Source of the DNA: CAJXZP01 sp049606935
GTDB taxonomy: Bacteria; Bacteroidota; Bacteroidia; Flavobacteriales_G; Salibacteraceae
Assembly: GCA_049606935.1 (NCBI GenBank)
Contig: JBMYWA010000001.1
Coordinates: 62,001 to 126,000, forward strand
DNA: 64,000 nucleotides
Direction of reading: 5' to 3'
Of this stretch, positions 25,001-33,269 are shown in pieces. Position numbers and translations under genes: made by a program. Position 1 is the first letter of the stretch. Every line of letters starts with the position of its first letter. The notes under the pieces were generated by a model. The model saw only the letters and a program-made list of their open reading frames with translations, was not told the origin of the DNA and did not search any database.

Positions 25001-25354
25001 CTAAATAAAATTAAAGAAAAGCTTAATGAATTCTGGAGTGCTTTCGTATTGTTCTCTTGTGCTAACTCTAATTCGGTTACCGTATTCATCTACTCGAATT
25101 AGTTTATCCATTTTTCGTTTTAGCTCATTAGAAAAGTAGGCGCTGTTTGTTCTTGTGGTAACATAAACAACGGTTGCGGAACTATCTTTTTCTACAATTT
25201 GAAAACCTTGCTGCTTTAACTCAGTTATCTCGGAAGTGGTTATTTCGGAATTAAAATGACAAATAAAATATTCATGGTTATTTGACGAATTATCAGCAAT
25301 GGCGAAAGAAACCATTCCGAATAAAACATAGAGGAGTGAAAAAACGGTTTTCAT
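25001..25354 (-). CDS. Small secreted protein with TPEF.KLFFNFI C-terminal tail (B)
   Basis: This 117-residue protein has a signal peptide (MKTVFSLLYVLFGMVSFAIA) and a predicted alpha/beta region with HYF-like and ITELKQQGFQIVEKD elements. It ends in TPEFIKLFFNFI, matching the tail of the gene at 24358-24702. Family unknown. ATG 25354 opens the signal peptide. An upstream in-frame ATG at 25438 adds 28 residues of unlikely sequence. It is monocistronic with its own terminator and divergent from pabA. Confidence 0.68.
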   Translation of the reverse strand: MKTVFSLLYVLFGMVSFAIADNSSNNHEYFICHFNSEITTSEITELKQQGFQIVEKDSSATVVYVTTRTNSAYFSNELKRKMDKLIRVDEYGNRIRVSTREQYESTPEFIKLFFNFI

Positions 25355-25498
25355 AATATGCGAAATTTTTGTTCGTTTAGGCAACGTGAAATTACAGTTT
25401 TTTTTTGTTGCATTAAAAAAAATAATAATCGTTAACAATTTTTAAACTAATTCAATAATCCATTAGCGGATGCCAATAGATTTTATTCTTTTGTAAAT

Positions 25499-26059
25499 AT
25501 GCGCGTATTGCTTGTTGATAATTACGATTCATTTACTTTTAACTTGGTTCATTTAGTTGAACCATTGGTGGATGAATTGGTTGTTTGGCGTAATGACGAA
25601 ATTATTTTTGAAGATGTTGCATCTTTTGACAAAATAATATTTTCACCAGGGCCATCCTTACCTAGTCAAGCGGGCGATTTAATGAAATTGATAAAACAAT
25701 TCTATCAAACAATTCCAATGTTTGGTGTATGTTTAGGAATGCAAGCAATTCTAGAGAGTTTTGGAGGAGAATTAGAAAATTTGGAACCTGTACGTCATGG
25801 AATGGTACAAAAAATAAAAGTTGTTCAAAAACAAATTTTTGAAGGTATGGCCACCAATCAAGAGGTAGGGCTTTATCATTCATGGGGTGTGACAAGTAAA
25901 TTGCTCCCTGATTGTTTTAATAATTTGGCAACAGATATCGATGATGTAGTTATGGCATGCAGCCATAAAAAGTGGCGAATTGCTGGTGTTCAGTTTCATC
26001 CGGAATCTATTATGACACCTAATGGAGATGAAATAATAAATAATTGGATTAAAGAATAA
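25499..26059 (+). CDS. pabA: Aminodeoxychorismate/anthranilate synthase glutamine amidotransferase component
   Basis: This 186-residue class-I glutamine amidotransferase has the nucleophile Cys78 in GVCLGMQ and the His167/Glu169 dyad in FHPES, plus the oxyanion SPGPS motif near 49-53. It supplies ammonia to a chorismate-using synthase, giving 4-amino-4-deoxychorismate (folate) or anthranilate (tryptophan). No trp genes or PabB/TrpE partner lie nearby, so PabA is favoured over TrpG but not certain. An aminodeoxychorismate-lyase-like gene is at 58228. It is followed at 6 bp by the MscS gene, probably co-transcribed. Confidence 0.85.
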   Translation: MRVLLVDNYDSFTFNLVHLVEPLVDELVVWRNDEIIFEDVASFDKIIFSPGPSLPSQAGDLMKLIKQFYQTIPMFGVCLGMQAILESFGGELENLEPVRHGMVQKIKVVQKQIFEGMATNQEVGLYHSWGVTSKLLPDCFNNLATDIDDVVMACSHKKWRIAGVQFHPESIMTPNGDEIINNWIKE

Positions 26060-26065
26060 TTTACG

Positions 26066-27127
26066 ATGGATTCATTTACAGAATTAATTGAAAAGGAGTT
26101 TTACAGTAACACCATAGGAAGTTGGGCAATTAGTTTGATCTTGGTTTTTGGGGCGGTAATATTAGCTCGAATTATTTATTGGTTTTTAAATAGAGTAGTA
26201 TCCAGGGTTACAGAAAAAACAAGTTCCCGTATGGATGATATTATTTTGCATTCTTCAAAAGAACCCATTGTTTTTATTGTTGCTTTATTAGCAAGTTGGT
26301 ACGGGCTGCAACGTTTAAACTTTAGCCAAGAAATGGATGAATTGTTCAATGCCGTTTATTATTTTCTCATTTCTATTGGTGTAACTTGGTTATTGGCTAG
26401 AGTATTGGATAGTTTGGTAGAGAACTACTTAGTTCCGTTAGCCGAAAAAACAGAAAGTGATTTTGATAATCAATTATTGCCTATTGTTCAAAAGGGTACG
26501 CGATCTATTATTTGGATTTTAGGAATAATTGTAGCCCTTAATAATGCAGGATATAATGTAAGTGCAATTATTGCAGGTATGGGTATTGGAGGTTTGGCCT
26601 TTGCTATGGCAGCCAAGGACACCATATCAAACATTTTTGGTGGGTTCACCATATTTACAGATAAACCTTTTAAAATTAACGACAGAATAAAAATAAGTGG
26701 GTTTGATGGTACTGTGGTTGAAATTGGGTTAAGAAGTACACGGTTAAGAACTTTGGAGAATAGAATTGTTACTATTCCAAATTCACAGTTCACAGGCGGA
26801 TTGGTAGAGAATGTTTCGGTTGAACCAACAAGAAAAGTAATATTAAATTTGGGTTTAATTTATGATACCACCCCAGAGCAAATGCAAAAGGCAATTGATT
26901 TGTTGACCGAAATTCATGATGGCATTCCTGAATTACATGCAAATAAGAGCATTGGTTTTACCGATTTTGGAGATTTCTCGCTAGGGATAACTTACATCTA
27001 TTTTATAAATAAAGGCGAAGACATTTTAGGAGTTAAAACAAAACTAAACTTACGCATTTTGAGTGAGTTCAATAAAAATGGTTTGGAAATGGCATTCCCT
27101 ACTCAAACCATTTATACGAAGCCTTAA
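26066..27127 (+). CDS. MscS-family mechanosensitive ion channel
   Basis: This 353-residue inner-membrane protein has three to four N-terminal helices (about 20-175) and the pore-lining glycine/alanine-rich helix GMGIGGLAFAMAAKDTISN. The conserved MscS beta domain follows (KPFKINDRIKISGFDGTV, LRTLENRIVTIPNSQF, split here into KINDRIKISG and ENRIVTIPNSQF). A C-terminal cytoplasmic domain is present. It opens under membrane tension to release solutes during hypo-osmotic shock. It starts 6 bp after pabA and ends 3 bp before a convergent gene, with no terminator between. Confidence 0.92.
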   Translation: MDSFTELIEKEFYSNTIGSWAISLILVFGAVILARIIYWFLNRVVSRVTEKTSSRMDDIILHSSKEPIVFIVALLASWYGLQRLNFSQEMDELFNAVYYFLISIGVTWLLARVLDSLVENYLVPLAEKTESDFDNQLLPIVQKGTRSIIWILGIIVALNNAGYNVSAIIAGMGIGGLAFAMAAKDTISNIFGGFTIFTDKPFKINDRIKISGFDGTVVEIGLRSTRLRTLENRIVTIPNSQFTGGLVENVSVEPTRKVILNLGLIYDTTPEQMQKAIDLLTEIHDGIPELHANKSIGFTDFGDFSLGITYIYFINKGEDILGVKTKLNLRILSEFNKNGLEMAFPTQTIYTKP

Positions 27128-27130
27128 AGG

Positions 27131-27907
27131 TTAGGAAGCATCTGGAAGAATAGTGTATTCAAAGGTTACACGATCGTCATATCCGAGAGGATAGGCATGA
27201 TGTTTTTGTTTACCTCGAATACCTACATGGAAAGAAATATCTTTACCCAAATCACTTTGCTTTATTTGGTACTGGATGACATTTCCTGATTGCCATTTTT
27301 GGCGAAATAACCGAAATTCTAAATCTTCATCTTTTGGATGGGTGGCCAAGACCACAAACTCTAAGGTGTCTCCAACCGATAGAGATAGTTGAGTTCTTAG
27401 CTTTTTGGGCGAACCCACCGTCCATAGGTTAGCAAAATTATCTTGTACTGAATCAATAACCGGAAACCCATCTTTACCAACTTCTTTCCATGTGCGATAA
27501 ACAGCAATATTGTTTCTAATAGTTCCAGTAACTCCTAAAATAAAATGTTTTTCAAAACTTAATAACGGTCGGTTAAATGCGTCTGGATTTTGAAACTTTT
27601 GCAGTGTTTTTAAATAGGCTCTTAAACTATCCAACTCTCCAAAAGCCACCTCAAACTGATTGTTCCAATGTGTTTCAATTATTATAGCTAAATCTAAAAA
27701 GTTACAATAATTCAAAAGCCTACCTTCGGTAGTTAATGGGTTAAATTCCTCTTCATATTGAAGTCTTGTGGTGTTCAACTCTTTTAAACGTTCGGATTTC
27801 AATCCACTTTCAGACATCCAATTTTTGCCCCAGTTTTCGGAGATAATCATGGAAACAAAATCTTTCAATATCATTTCTGTGTCTAATAACGTTTGTCGAA
27901 TATCCAT
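27131..27907 (-). CDS. Swt1-type HEPN-like protein with degenerate active-site motif
   Basis: This 258-residue cytoplasmic protein begins with a helical domain (about 1-140) resembling Swt1-type HEPN: ILKDFVSMII, the W-rich ENWGKNW, NYCNFLDLAIIIETHWN, a leucine-rich helix, and KHFILGVTGTIRN. Where HEPN RNases carry RNPxAH, this reads QNPDAF (106-111), so both catalytic residues are missing. The C-terminal half (about 155-258) is beta-rich and unassigned. No nucleotidyltransferase or other toxin-antitoxin partner is adjacent. The family call is by pattern memory and needs an HMM search. Confidence 0.55.
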   Translation of the reverse strand: MDIRQTLLDTEMILKDFVSMIISENWGKNWMSESGLKSERLKELNTTRLQYEEEFNPLTTEGRLLNYCNFLDLAIIIETHWNNQFEVAFGELDSLRAYLKTLQKFQNPDAFNRPLLSFEKHFILGVTGTIRNNIAVYRTWKEVGKDGFPVIDSVQDNFANLWTVGSPKKLRTQLSLSVGDTLEFVVLATHPKDEDLEFRLFRQKWQSGNVIQYQIKQSDLGKDISFHVGIRGKQKHHAYPLGYDDRVTFEYTILPDAS

Positions 27908-27981
27908 ATAGAAGGTATTTTATTCAAGCCTTTGTTACAAACATAATTATATTTTAGCGCTATAATCATAGTTTAATAGGA

Positions 27982-28872
27982 ATGAAACATTTTTTAGTTC
28001 TGGTAGTTGTTTTTTTGTCAAGCATGGGTTTTAGCCAGTGCATTGATGGCGACTGTTTTAATGGGTATGGAAAGTTTAAATGTGATTGTGGTTATGTGTT
28101 TGAAGGTGATTTTATTAATGGAGAACGTGTTTATGGAACCCTAACAAAAAGTGATTTGGTGTATACTGGTGAGTTCAAAAATGAGTTAGCTCATGGCTTT
28201 GGCAAGATTGTGTATGCAGATAGTACATGGTATGAAGGAACATTCAAAGAAAATATGCCTTGGGGGTTTGGTACTTTCTTTTTCTCAGACACGCTTAGGT
28301 ATGTAGGCGAGATTAAAAACAATGAGTTCGTGGGGTATGGAACAATGTATTTTACATCAACGAATAAAAATCACAACCAGGTTGAATTAGGCCAGTTTAA
28401 AGCTGATCAGTTAAACGGCTTTGCATTTGTGAAAAATCATACAAACGCTTTTTATTTTGGCTTTTATGAAGATGGTTTACGTCAAGGGTTTGGCTTAAAA
28501 TATGACTCGGAGGCTAAAACTCTTGAATTAGGTGAATTTCATAAAAATAGGGGAAAGAAACAGAATGTTGTTGAGAATATTACTGAAGCAGATAGTCTAA
28601 CTAAACGAAAAATAAAAATTAAAAGATCCGTATACAGCGTTGTTTTTGATAATGATTTGGAGTTTTTGAAGATTACAAAGTCTACCACAGGAAAGGCAGA
28701 TTTTGTAGCAATTTATGATAATGATTTGAAGCATCTTTACATATCGTCAAAAGAATCTGTTTTAGATGGGGTTGTTATTAATATGGAGGGAGAGTTATTT
28801 GATGCAGCTATCGACTCTGTTGATGAAGGTATTGTTCAAATTAAAAATCAAAAGTGCAAAAAATTGAAATGA
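27982..28872 (+). CDS. Secreted MORN-repeat protein
   Basis: This 296-residue protein has a signal peptide (ending about FSQ, residue 18), followed by a Cys-rich start (CIDGDCFNGYGKFKCDCGY) and at least five MORN-type repeats of the pattern Y.G.F.N....GFG (about 25-190). A C-terminal region is unassigned. MORN repeats mediate lipid or protein contacts. Function is unknown. Its stop overlaps the start of the PON1-like gene by 4 bp (ATGA), so the two are translationally coupled. Confidence 0.8.
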   Translation: MKHFLVLVVVFLSSMGFSQCIDGDCFNGYGKFKCDCGYVFEGDFINGERVYGTLTKSDLVYTGEFKNELAHGFGKIVYADSTWYEGTFKENMPWGFGTFFFSDTLRYVGEIKNNEFVGYGTMYFTSTNKNHNQVELGQFKADQLNGFAFVKNHTNAFYFGFYEDGLRQGFGLKYDSEAKTLELGEFHKNRGKKQNVVENITEADSLTKRKIKIKRSVYSVVFDNDLEFLKITKSTTGKADFVAIYDNDLKHLYISSKESVLDGVVINMEGELFDAAIDSVDEGIVQIKNQKCKKLK

Positions 28873-29906
28873 CAAATACACGAAAAGTAATTTTGATGGT
28901 GTTCATTGCCATTCTTTATTTTGCATTTGATACTCTGTTACAAGCAGGTTTTTTTTATTCCATAAATCCTAGTACCAATAAAGATGTTGAAATAATATCA
29001 GATGTTTATGGACCAGAAGACATGGAGTGGGACTGGGAGAAAAACGTAGTTTTTATATCTTCTACTAACCGAAGAGCCTTCGAGAAAGGTGAGCCAGATA
29101 TAGATGACGGAATTTATATTCTTACTCCGAAAAATAACAATGTTTTTAAATTGAGTACAGATTTCATTGGAGAATTTCATCCGCATGGATTATCGTTATT
29201 TAAACAAGAGGGAAAGCAATATTTATATGTGGTAAACCATTCTTCAAGTGGTAGTTCTGTGGAGCTATTTCATGTGGAAGATTCTAGCTTGATTCATTTA
29301 AAAACTTATACCCATGAAATAATGTTTAGCCCGAATGATGTAGTAGGTAATGAAATTGGGAAATTCTATGTAACTAATGATCACGGTAATAAATCATCCA
29401 AAGGAAAGATGGTTGAAAATTATTTAAGAATGCCTTATTCTTATGTCTTGTACTTTGATGGTGTAAAGTATAAAAAAGCTTATCAAGGATTGGTTTATGC
29501 CAATGGAATTCAGTTTTCAAACTCAGGAGATCAGGTGTTTGTAACCCACACCATAGGTCATGAACTAATTGTATTAAAAAGAGATAAAAATACAGGAAAC
29601 CTAAGGGAACATAAAAAGTTAAATTTATCAGCAGGGTTAGATAATATTGATGTGGATTTGGATGGAAACATTTGGGTAGCTTCTCATCCTAAATTGCTAA
29701 AATTTGGCGCGCATAAAGCCGATTCTCAAAACTACTCTCCCTCTAAGGTTATAAAAATTCTCACGGAGAAAAATAAATATGAAGCCTCTGTAATTTTTGA
29801 AAATGATGGGTCTTTGCTTTCCGGGTCTAGCGTGGCGGTATCAAACGGACAAACGGTGTATGTGGGATGTGTGTTTGATAAAAAAATATTGAAAATTAAA
29901 CTGTAA
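28869..29906 (+). CDS. PON1/arylesterase-like (SMP-30 fold) membrane-anchored protein
   Basis: This 345-residue protein has an N-terminal membrane helix (about 8-28) and a six-bladed propeller typical of paraoxonase/SMP-30 lactonases. Family marks are FHPHGLS, the calcium-ligand MFSPNDVV, YVTNDHGN, VYANGIQFSN and GLDNIDVDLDGN followed by WVASHPK. This resembles the calcium-dependent hydrolase site of paraoxonases. Substrate is unknown. ATG 28869 overlaps the preceding stop (ATGA). A GTG at 28854 is a less likely start. Confidence 0.8.
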   Translation: MTNTRKVILMVFIAILYFAFDTLLQAGFFYSINPSTNKDVEIISDVYGPEDMEWDWEKNVVFISSTNRRAFEKGEPDIDDGIYILTPKNNNVFKLSTDFIGEFHPHGLSLFKQEGKQYLYVVNHSSSGSSVELFHVEDSSLIHLKTYTHEIMFSPNDVVGNEIGKFYVTNDHGNKSSKGKMVENYLRMPYSYVLYFDGVKYKKAYQGLVYANGIQFSNSGDQVFVTHTIGHELIVLKRDKNTGNLREHKKLNLSAGLDNIDVDLDGNIWVASHPKLLKFGAHKADSQNYSPSKVIKILTEKNKYEASVIFENDGSLLSGSSVAVSNGQTVYVGCVFDKKILKIKL

Positions 29907-30015
29907 TTCTACCAATAGATTAAACATCTATTTTTTGAGAAGTGTTGTAATGTTAAAAGGCCATTATTCCCTATACTTTCCTATTTACTTATTACCCTTT
30001 ATCATTGGGTTTGAA

Positions 30016-30023
30016 TATATTTG
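30016..30023 (+). promoter_or_regulatory. -7 element TATATTTG for the DUF4199-glycosyltransferase operon
   Basis: A perfect TAnnTTTG match 31 bp before the ATG at 30055. Confidence 0.58.
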
Positions 30024-30054
30024 TTACCCTTAATTAAAATCTAAAACTAACATT

Positions 30055-30615
30055 ATGCAAGACAGTCAATTCTACATTAAAAATGGATTAATATACGGTA
30101 CCGTTAATATCATTTATTTAATGATTACCTATGTAATGGGAGTAGATACAATGATGAGTTATTATAATGTAGGCTTGTCTTTATTGGTTAGTTTAGGTTT
30201 AATGGTTTTTATGGGTACTCAAGTTAGAGGCGCAATGGGAGGTTATATGACTTTAAGTGAGGGCTTTAAATCACTTATGGTTATTTATGGATTAGGAGCA
30301 TTTTTGTATTTACTTTTTAACCATGTACTAGGTACAGTTATTGATCCGGAGTTGCCAGGTAAATTAGCAGAGGCCACAATTGAGAAAAGTATGTCAATGA
30401 TGGAAAGCTTTGACCTACCAGAAGACCAAATTGAAGAAATGTACGATGAGATGGAAAGCGAAATAAGTAAGTCAATGTATGAGAATTATTCCGTTTTGGG
30501 TTTTGCTAAAACATATGTTATGACATTGTTTTTTGGAGCAATTGGAGCAGTAATAGGTGCGGCCATCACAAAGAAAGAAAATCCTAATCCTTTTAATGAA
30601 AACAATGCAGGATAG
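30055..30615 (+). CDS. DUF4199 membrane protein
   Basis: This 186-residue protein has four membrane helices, with a conserved GGYMTLSEGFKSLMVIYG stretch and the C-terminal GAIGAVIGAAITKKENPNPF that marks Bacteroidota DUF4199 proteins. An acidic/methionine-rich amphipathic loop runs at about 110-145. Function is unknown. In many Bacteroidota it lies directly before a polyisoprenol-type glycosyltransferase gene, as here (4 bp), so a shared envelope role is likely. Confidence 0.88.
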   Translation: MQDSQFYIKNGLIYGTVNIIYLMITYVMGVDTMMSYYNVGLSLLVSLGLMVFMGTQVRGAMGGYMTLSEGFKSLMVIYGLGAFLYLLFNHVLGTVIDPELPGKLAEATIEKSMSMMESFDLPEDQIEEMYDEMESEISKSMYENYSVLGFAKTYVMTLFFGAIGAVIGAAITKKENPNPFNENNAG

Positions 30616-30619
30616 TTAA

Positions 30620-31594
30620 ATGAGCATTAAAGAAAAATTAGATATTTCAGTGGTCATTCCTCTTTTTAATGAAGAGGAATCATTGAAAGAGCTTGCCGAC
30701 TGGATTGATCGAGTAATGGTGGCTCACAAGTATTCGTATGAAGTGCTTTTTATTGATGATGGAAGTACCGACTCGTCTTGGAATATCGTGGAATCTTTAT
30801 CCGCATCCAACCCCAATATGAAGGGAATTAAATTTCGTAGAAATTATGGTAAATCAGGAGCATTACATGTAGGGTTTCAACAAACTCTGGGGGATGTAGT
30901 GATGACAATGGATGCTGATTTACAAGATAGTCCAGATGAAATTCCAGAATTGTATGATTTAATCATGAAGGATGGTTTTGATTTGATTTCAGGATGGAAG
31001 AAAGAACGTTATGACCCAATTACTAAAACAATTCCAACCAAATTATTTAATTGGGCAACTCGAAAGCTATCCGGTATAGAGTTAAACGACTTTAATTGTG
31101 GATTAAAATCTTACCGAGGAACCGTGGTTCGTTCTATTGAGGTGTATGGTGAAATGCATCGTTATATACCCGTAATTGCTAAACGTAGTGGATTTACTAA
31201 AATTGGTGAAAAAGTGGTAAAACATTACCCGCGTAAATATGGGGTGACAAAATTTGGATTGGAACGTTTTATTAATGGATTTCTAGACTTATTAAGCATA
31301 ACATTTGTAACCAAGTATGGAAAAAAACCGATGCATTTTTTCGGCCTTTTCGGCACGCTAATGTTTTTTATTGGATTTGTAATTGCAGGATATTTAGGGG
31401 CCGAGAAACTCTATTATGTAATGAATAATGAATCACTGAGATTGGTTACGGATAGCCCTATGTTTTACATCTCTCTAGTCATGATGATTTTAGGTACCCA
31501 AATGTTTTTAGCCGGGTTTTTAGGCGAGATGATTTCAAGATCCTCTTCGGATAGAAATAAATATCAAATTGAGTCTCAATCCAATTTAGACTAA
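30620..31594 (+). CDS. Family 2 glycosyltransferase, DPM1/GtrB-like with membrane anchor
   Basis: This 324-residue enzyme has a GT-A catalytic domain: IPLFNEEESL near the N-terminus, DDGSTDSSW, and the metal-binding DADLQDSP. Two C-terminal helices (FFGLFGTLMFFIGFV and the MFLAGFLGEM region) resemble polyisoprenyl-phosphate sugar transferases. It probably charges undecaprenyl phosphate with a sugar at the inner membrane. It is in an operon with DUF4199 upstream (4 bp) and a second GT2 downstream (3 bp). Confidence 0.9.
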   Translation: MSIKEKLDISVVIPLFNEEESLKELADWIDRVMVAHKYSYEVLFIDDGSTDSSWNIVESLSASNPNMKGIKFRRNYGKSGALHVGFQQTLGDVVMTMDADLQDSPDEIPELYDLIMKDGFDLISGWKKERYDPITKTIPTKLFNWATRKLSGIELNDFNCGLKSYRGTVVRSIEVYGEMHRYIPVIAKRSGFTKIGEKVVKHYPRKYGVTKFGLERFINGFLDLLSITFVTKYGKKPMHFFGLFGTLMFFIGFVIAGYLGAEKLYYVMNNESLRLVTDSPMFYISLVMMILGTQMFLAGFLGEMISRSSSDRNKYQIESQSNLD

Positions 31595-31597
31595 GAA

Positions 31598-32566
31598 ATG
31601 TCAAGATATTATTCGGCCATAATTCCATTGTATAATAGGCCAGATGAAATTGAGGAGCTATTAGAATCTCTTACAAAGCAAACTTTTTCCAATTTTGAAG
31701 TAGTCATCATAGAAGATGGTTCTGCACATGATGCAAAGGATATTGTAGAAAAATATTCGGATAAATTAAACATCCAGTATCACTTTAAAGAAAATGGAGG
31801 ACAAGGGTTTGCTAGAAATGTGGGCTTTGAAATTGCAAAAGGAGATTACTTCGTAATTTTTGATTCTGATGCAATTATTCCTTCCCATTACTTTCAGGCA
31901 GTTGAGAATTATTTAAATACTTCTTATGTAGATGCCTTTGGTGGACCAGATGCTGCACATGAATCTTTTAGCCCAGTTCAAAAGGCAATTAGTTACTCTA
32001 TGACTTCTCTTTTTACAACAGGTGGAATAAGAGGTCGTGAAAAACATGTAGGACAATTTCACCCAAGAAGCTTTAATATGGGGCTTTCTAGAAAAGTGTA
32101 CCAATCTGTTGGTGGTTTTGTTATTACTAGAATGGGTGAAGATATTGAGTTTTCTATCCGAATTATTAATGCTGGTTTCAAAACAGCCTTAATACCTAAA
32201 GCCTTTATTTATCATAAACGAAGAACCAGTTTAGGTCAGTTTTATAAGCAACTTCATTTTTTTGGAAGAGCCCGAATAAATATTTGGAGGTTCTATTCTT
32301 CAGAATTAAAACCAGTACATTTATTACCCGCGTTTTTTGTAGCATGTATTTGGGTCTGGTTATTGTCATTTATAGTGTATAAACCACTATTTTTTTTAGG
32401 TATGATAATTCTGGTGCTATATTACGCAGCAATTGTTGTGGATTCTATGATTCAAAATAAATCTATAGGTATTGGGTTATTAAGTATCCCAACTTCATTT
32501 ATTCAGCTATATGCTTATGGAATTGGGTTTTACACAGAATTATATACGAAACTCACAAAAGGCTAA
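31598..32566 (+). CDS. Family 2 glycosyltransferase with C-terminal membrane helices
   Basis: This 322-residue enzyme has IPLYNRPDEIEELLESL, IEDGS, the DxD-type FDSDAIIP, the acceptor-site MGEDIEFSIRI and KAFIYHKRR, plus two membrane helices near 240-285. The sugar donor and acceptor are unknown. It forms the third gene of the DUF4199-GT2-GT2 operon, and the MORN-like gene at 32571 follows at 4 bp. Confidence 0.88.
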   Translation: MSRYYSAIIPLYNRPDEIEELLESLTKQTFSNFEVVIIEDGSAHDAKDIVEKYSDKLNIQYHFKENGGQGFARNVGFEIAKGDYFVIFDSDAIIPSHYFQAVENYLNTSYVDAFGGPDAAHESFSPVQKAISYSMTSLFTTGGIRGREKHVGQFHPRSFNMGLSRKVYQSVGGFVITRMGEDIEFSIRIINAGFKTALIPKAFIYHKRRTSLGQFYKQLHFFGRARINIWRFYSSELKPVHLLPAFFVACIWVWLLSFIVYKPLFFLGMIILVLYYAAIVVDSMIQNKSIGIGLLSIPTSFIQLYAYGIGFYTELYTKLTKG

Positions 32567-32570
32567 CAAC

Positions 32571-33269
32571 ATGCAACTTAGATTTTCTTTATTTAACAAA
32601 ATTTCATTCTTTTTGATCTTATTTGGATTCATTTTTTCAAATTCAATAACAGCTCAAAAAACTAATGTTACCGATGAGAATGGTTTGAAACAAGGTTATT
32701 GGGAGAAAAAGCAAAGTAACGGAAGTACCAAGTATAAAGGACAGTTTAAAGACGATAAACCGTATGGTAAGTTTAAATATTATGATAAACACGGTACCAT
32801 AATTACAATATTAGAGTATTCATCACCAGACTCGGCAATTGCCACTCACTATCATTCTTCAGGAAAAAAAGCTGCGTATGGGTATTATGTTCATCAAAAA
32901 AAAGAAGGAGTTTGGCGATTTTATGATAGAACAGGATTATTGGCAAGTAAAGAGAACTTTAAAGATGGTGTACTGGAAGGTGAATACATTGTTTACAATT
33001 TGAATGGCTCTATTTCGCGAGAAACATTTTATGTAAAGGGTGTTGAAAATGGTTATCGAAAAACCTTTAGTAGCGAAGGAGAACTTCTTACAGAGGGTAA
33101 TATTTTAGATGGCCAAATGGATGGAATTCAAAAAATATATCGCGGAGGAAAAATAAACATACAAGGAGCATATAAACATGCTGTGCGCGATGGAGAATGG
33201 AATTATTACGATGAAAATGGAGAACTATATAAAACGGAAATTTATGAGCTTGGAATTCGAAAAAACTAA
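32571..33269 (+). CDS. Secreted MORN-like (YwqK-type) repeat protein
   Basis: This 232-residue protein has a signal peptide ending TAQ (about residue 29) and around seven short repeats of the pattern GxxxYYDxxG (for example GKFKYYDKHGT, GVWRFYDRTG, GEWNYYDENG). Automatic pipelines often label such proteins 'YwqK family antitoxin', which I do not accept as functional evidence. Start at ATG 32571, 4 bp after the upstream stop. Its 3' end overlaps the next gene by 26 bp. Confidence 0.8.
   Translation: MQLRFSLFNKISFFLILFGFIFSNSITAQKTNVTDENGLKQGYWEKKQSNGSTKYKGQFKDDKPYGKFKYYDKHGTIITILEYSSPDSAIATHYHSSGKKAAYGYYVHQKKEGVWRFYDRTGLLASKENFKDGVLEGEYIVYNLNGSISRETFYVKGVENGYRKTFSSEGELLTEGNILDGQMDGIQKIYRGGKINIQGAYKHAVRDGEWNYYDENGELYKTEIYELGIRKN

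Noticed and set aside
32571..33269. Toxin-antitoxin antitoxin (YwqK label)
   Set aside because: The protein is secreted with MORN-like repeats and has no toxin neighbour; the label is only a family name.
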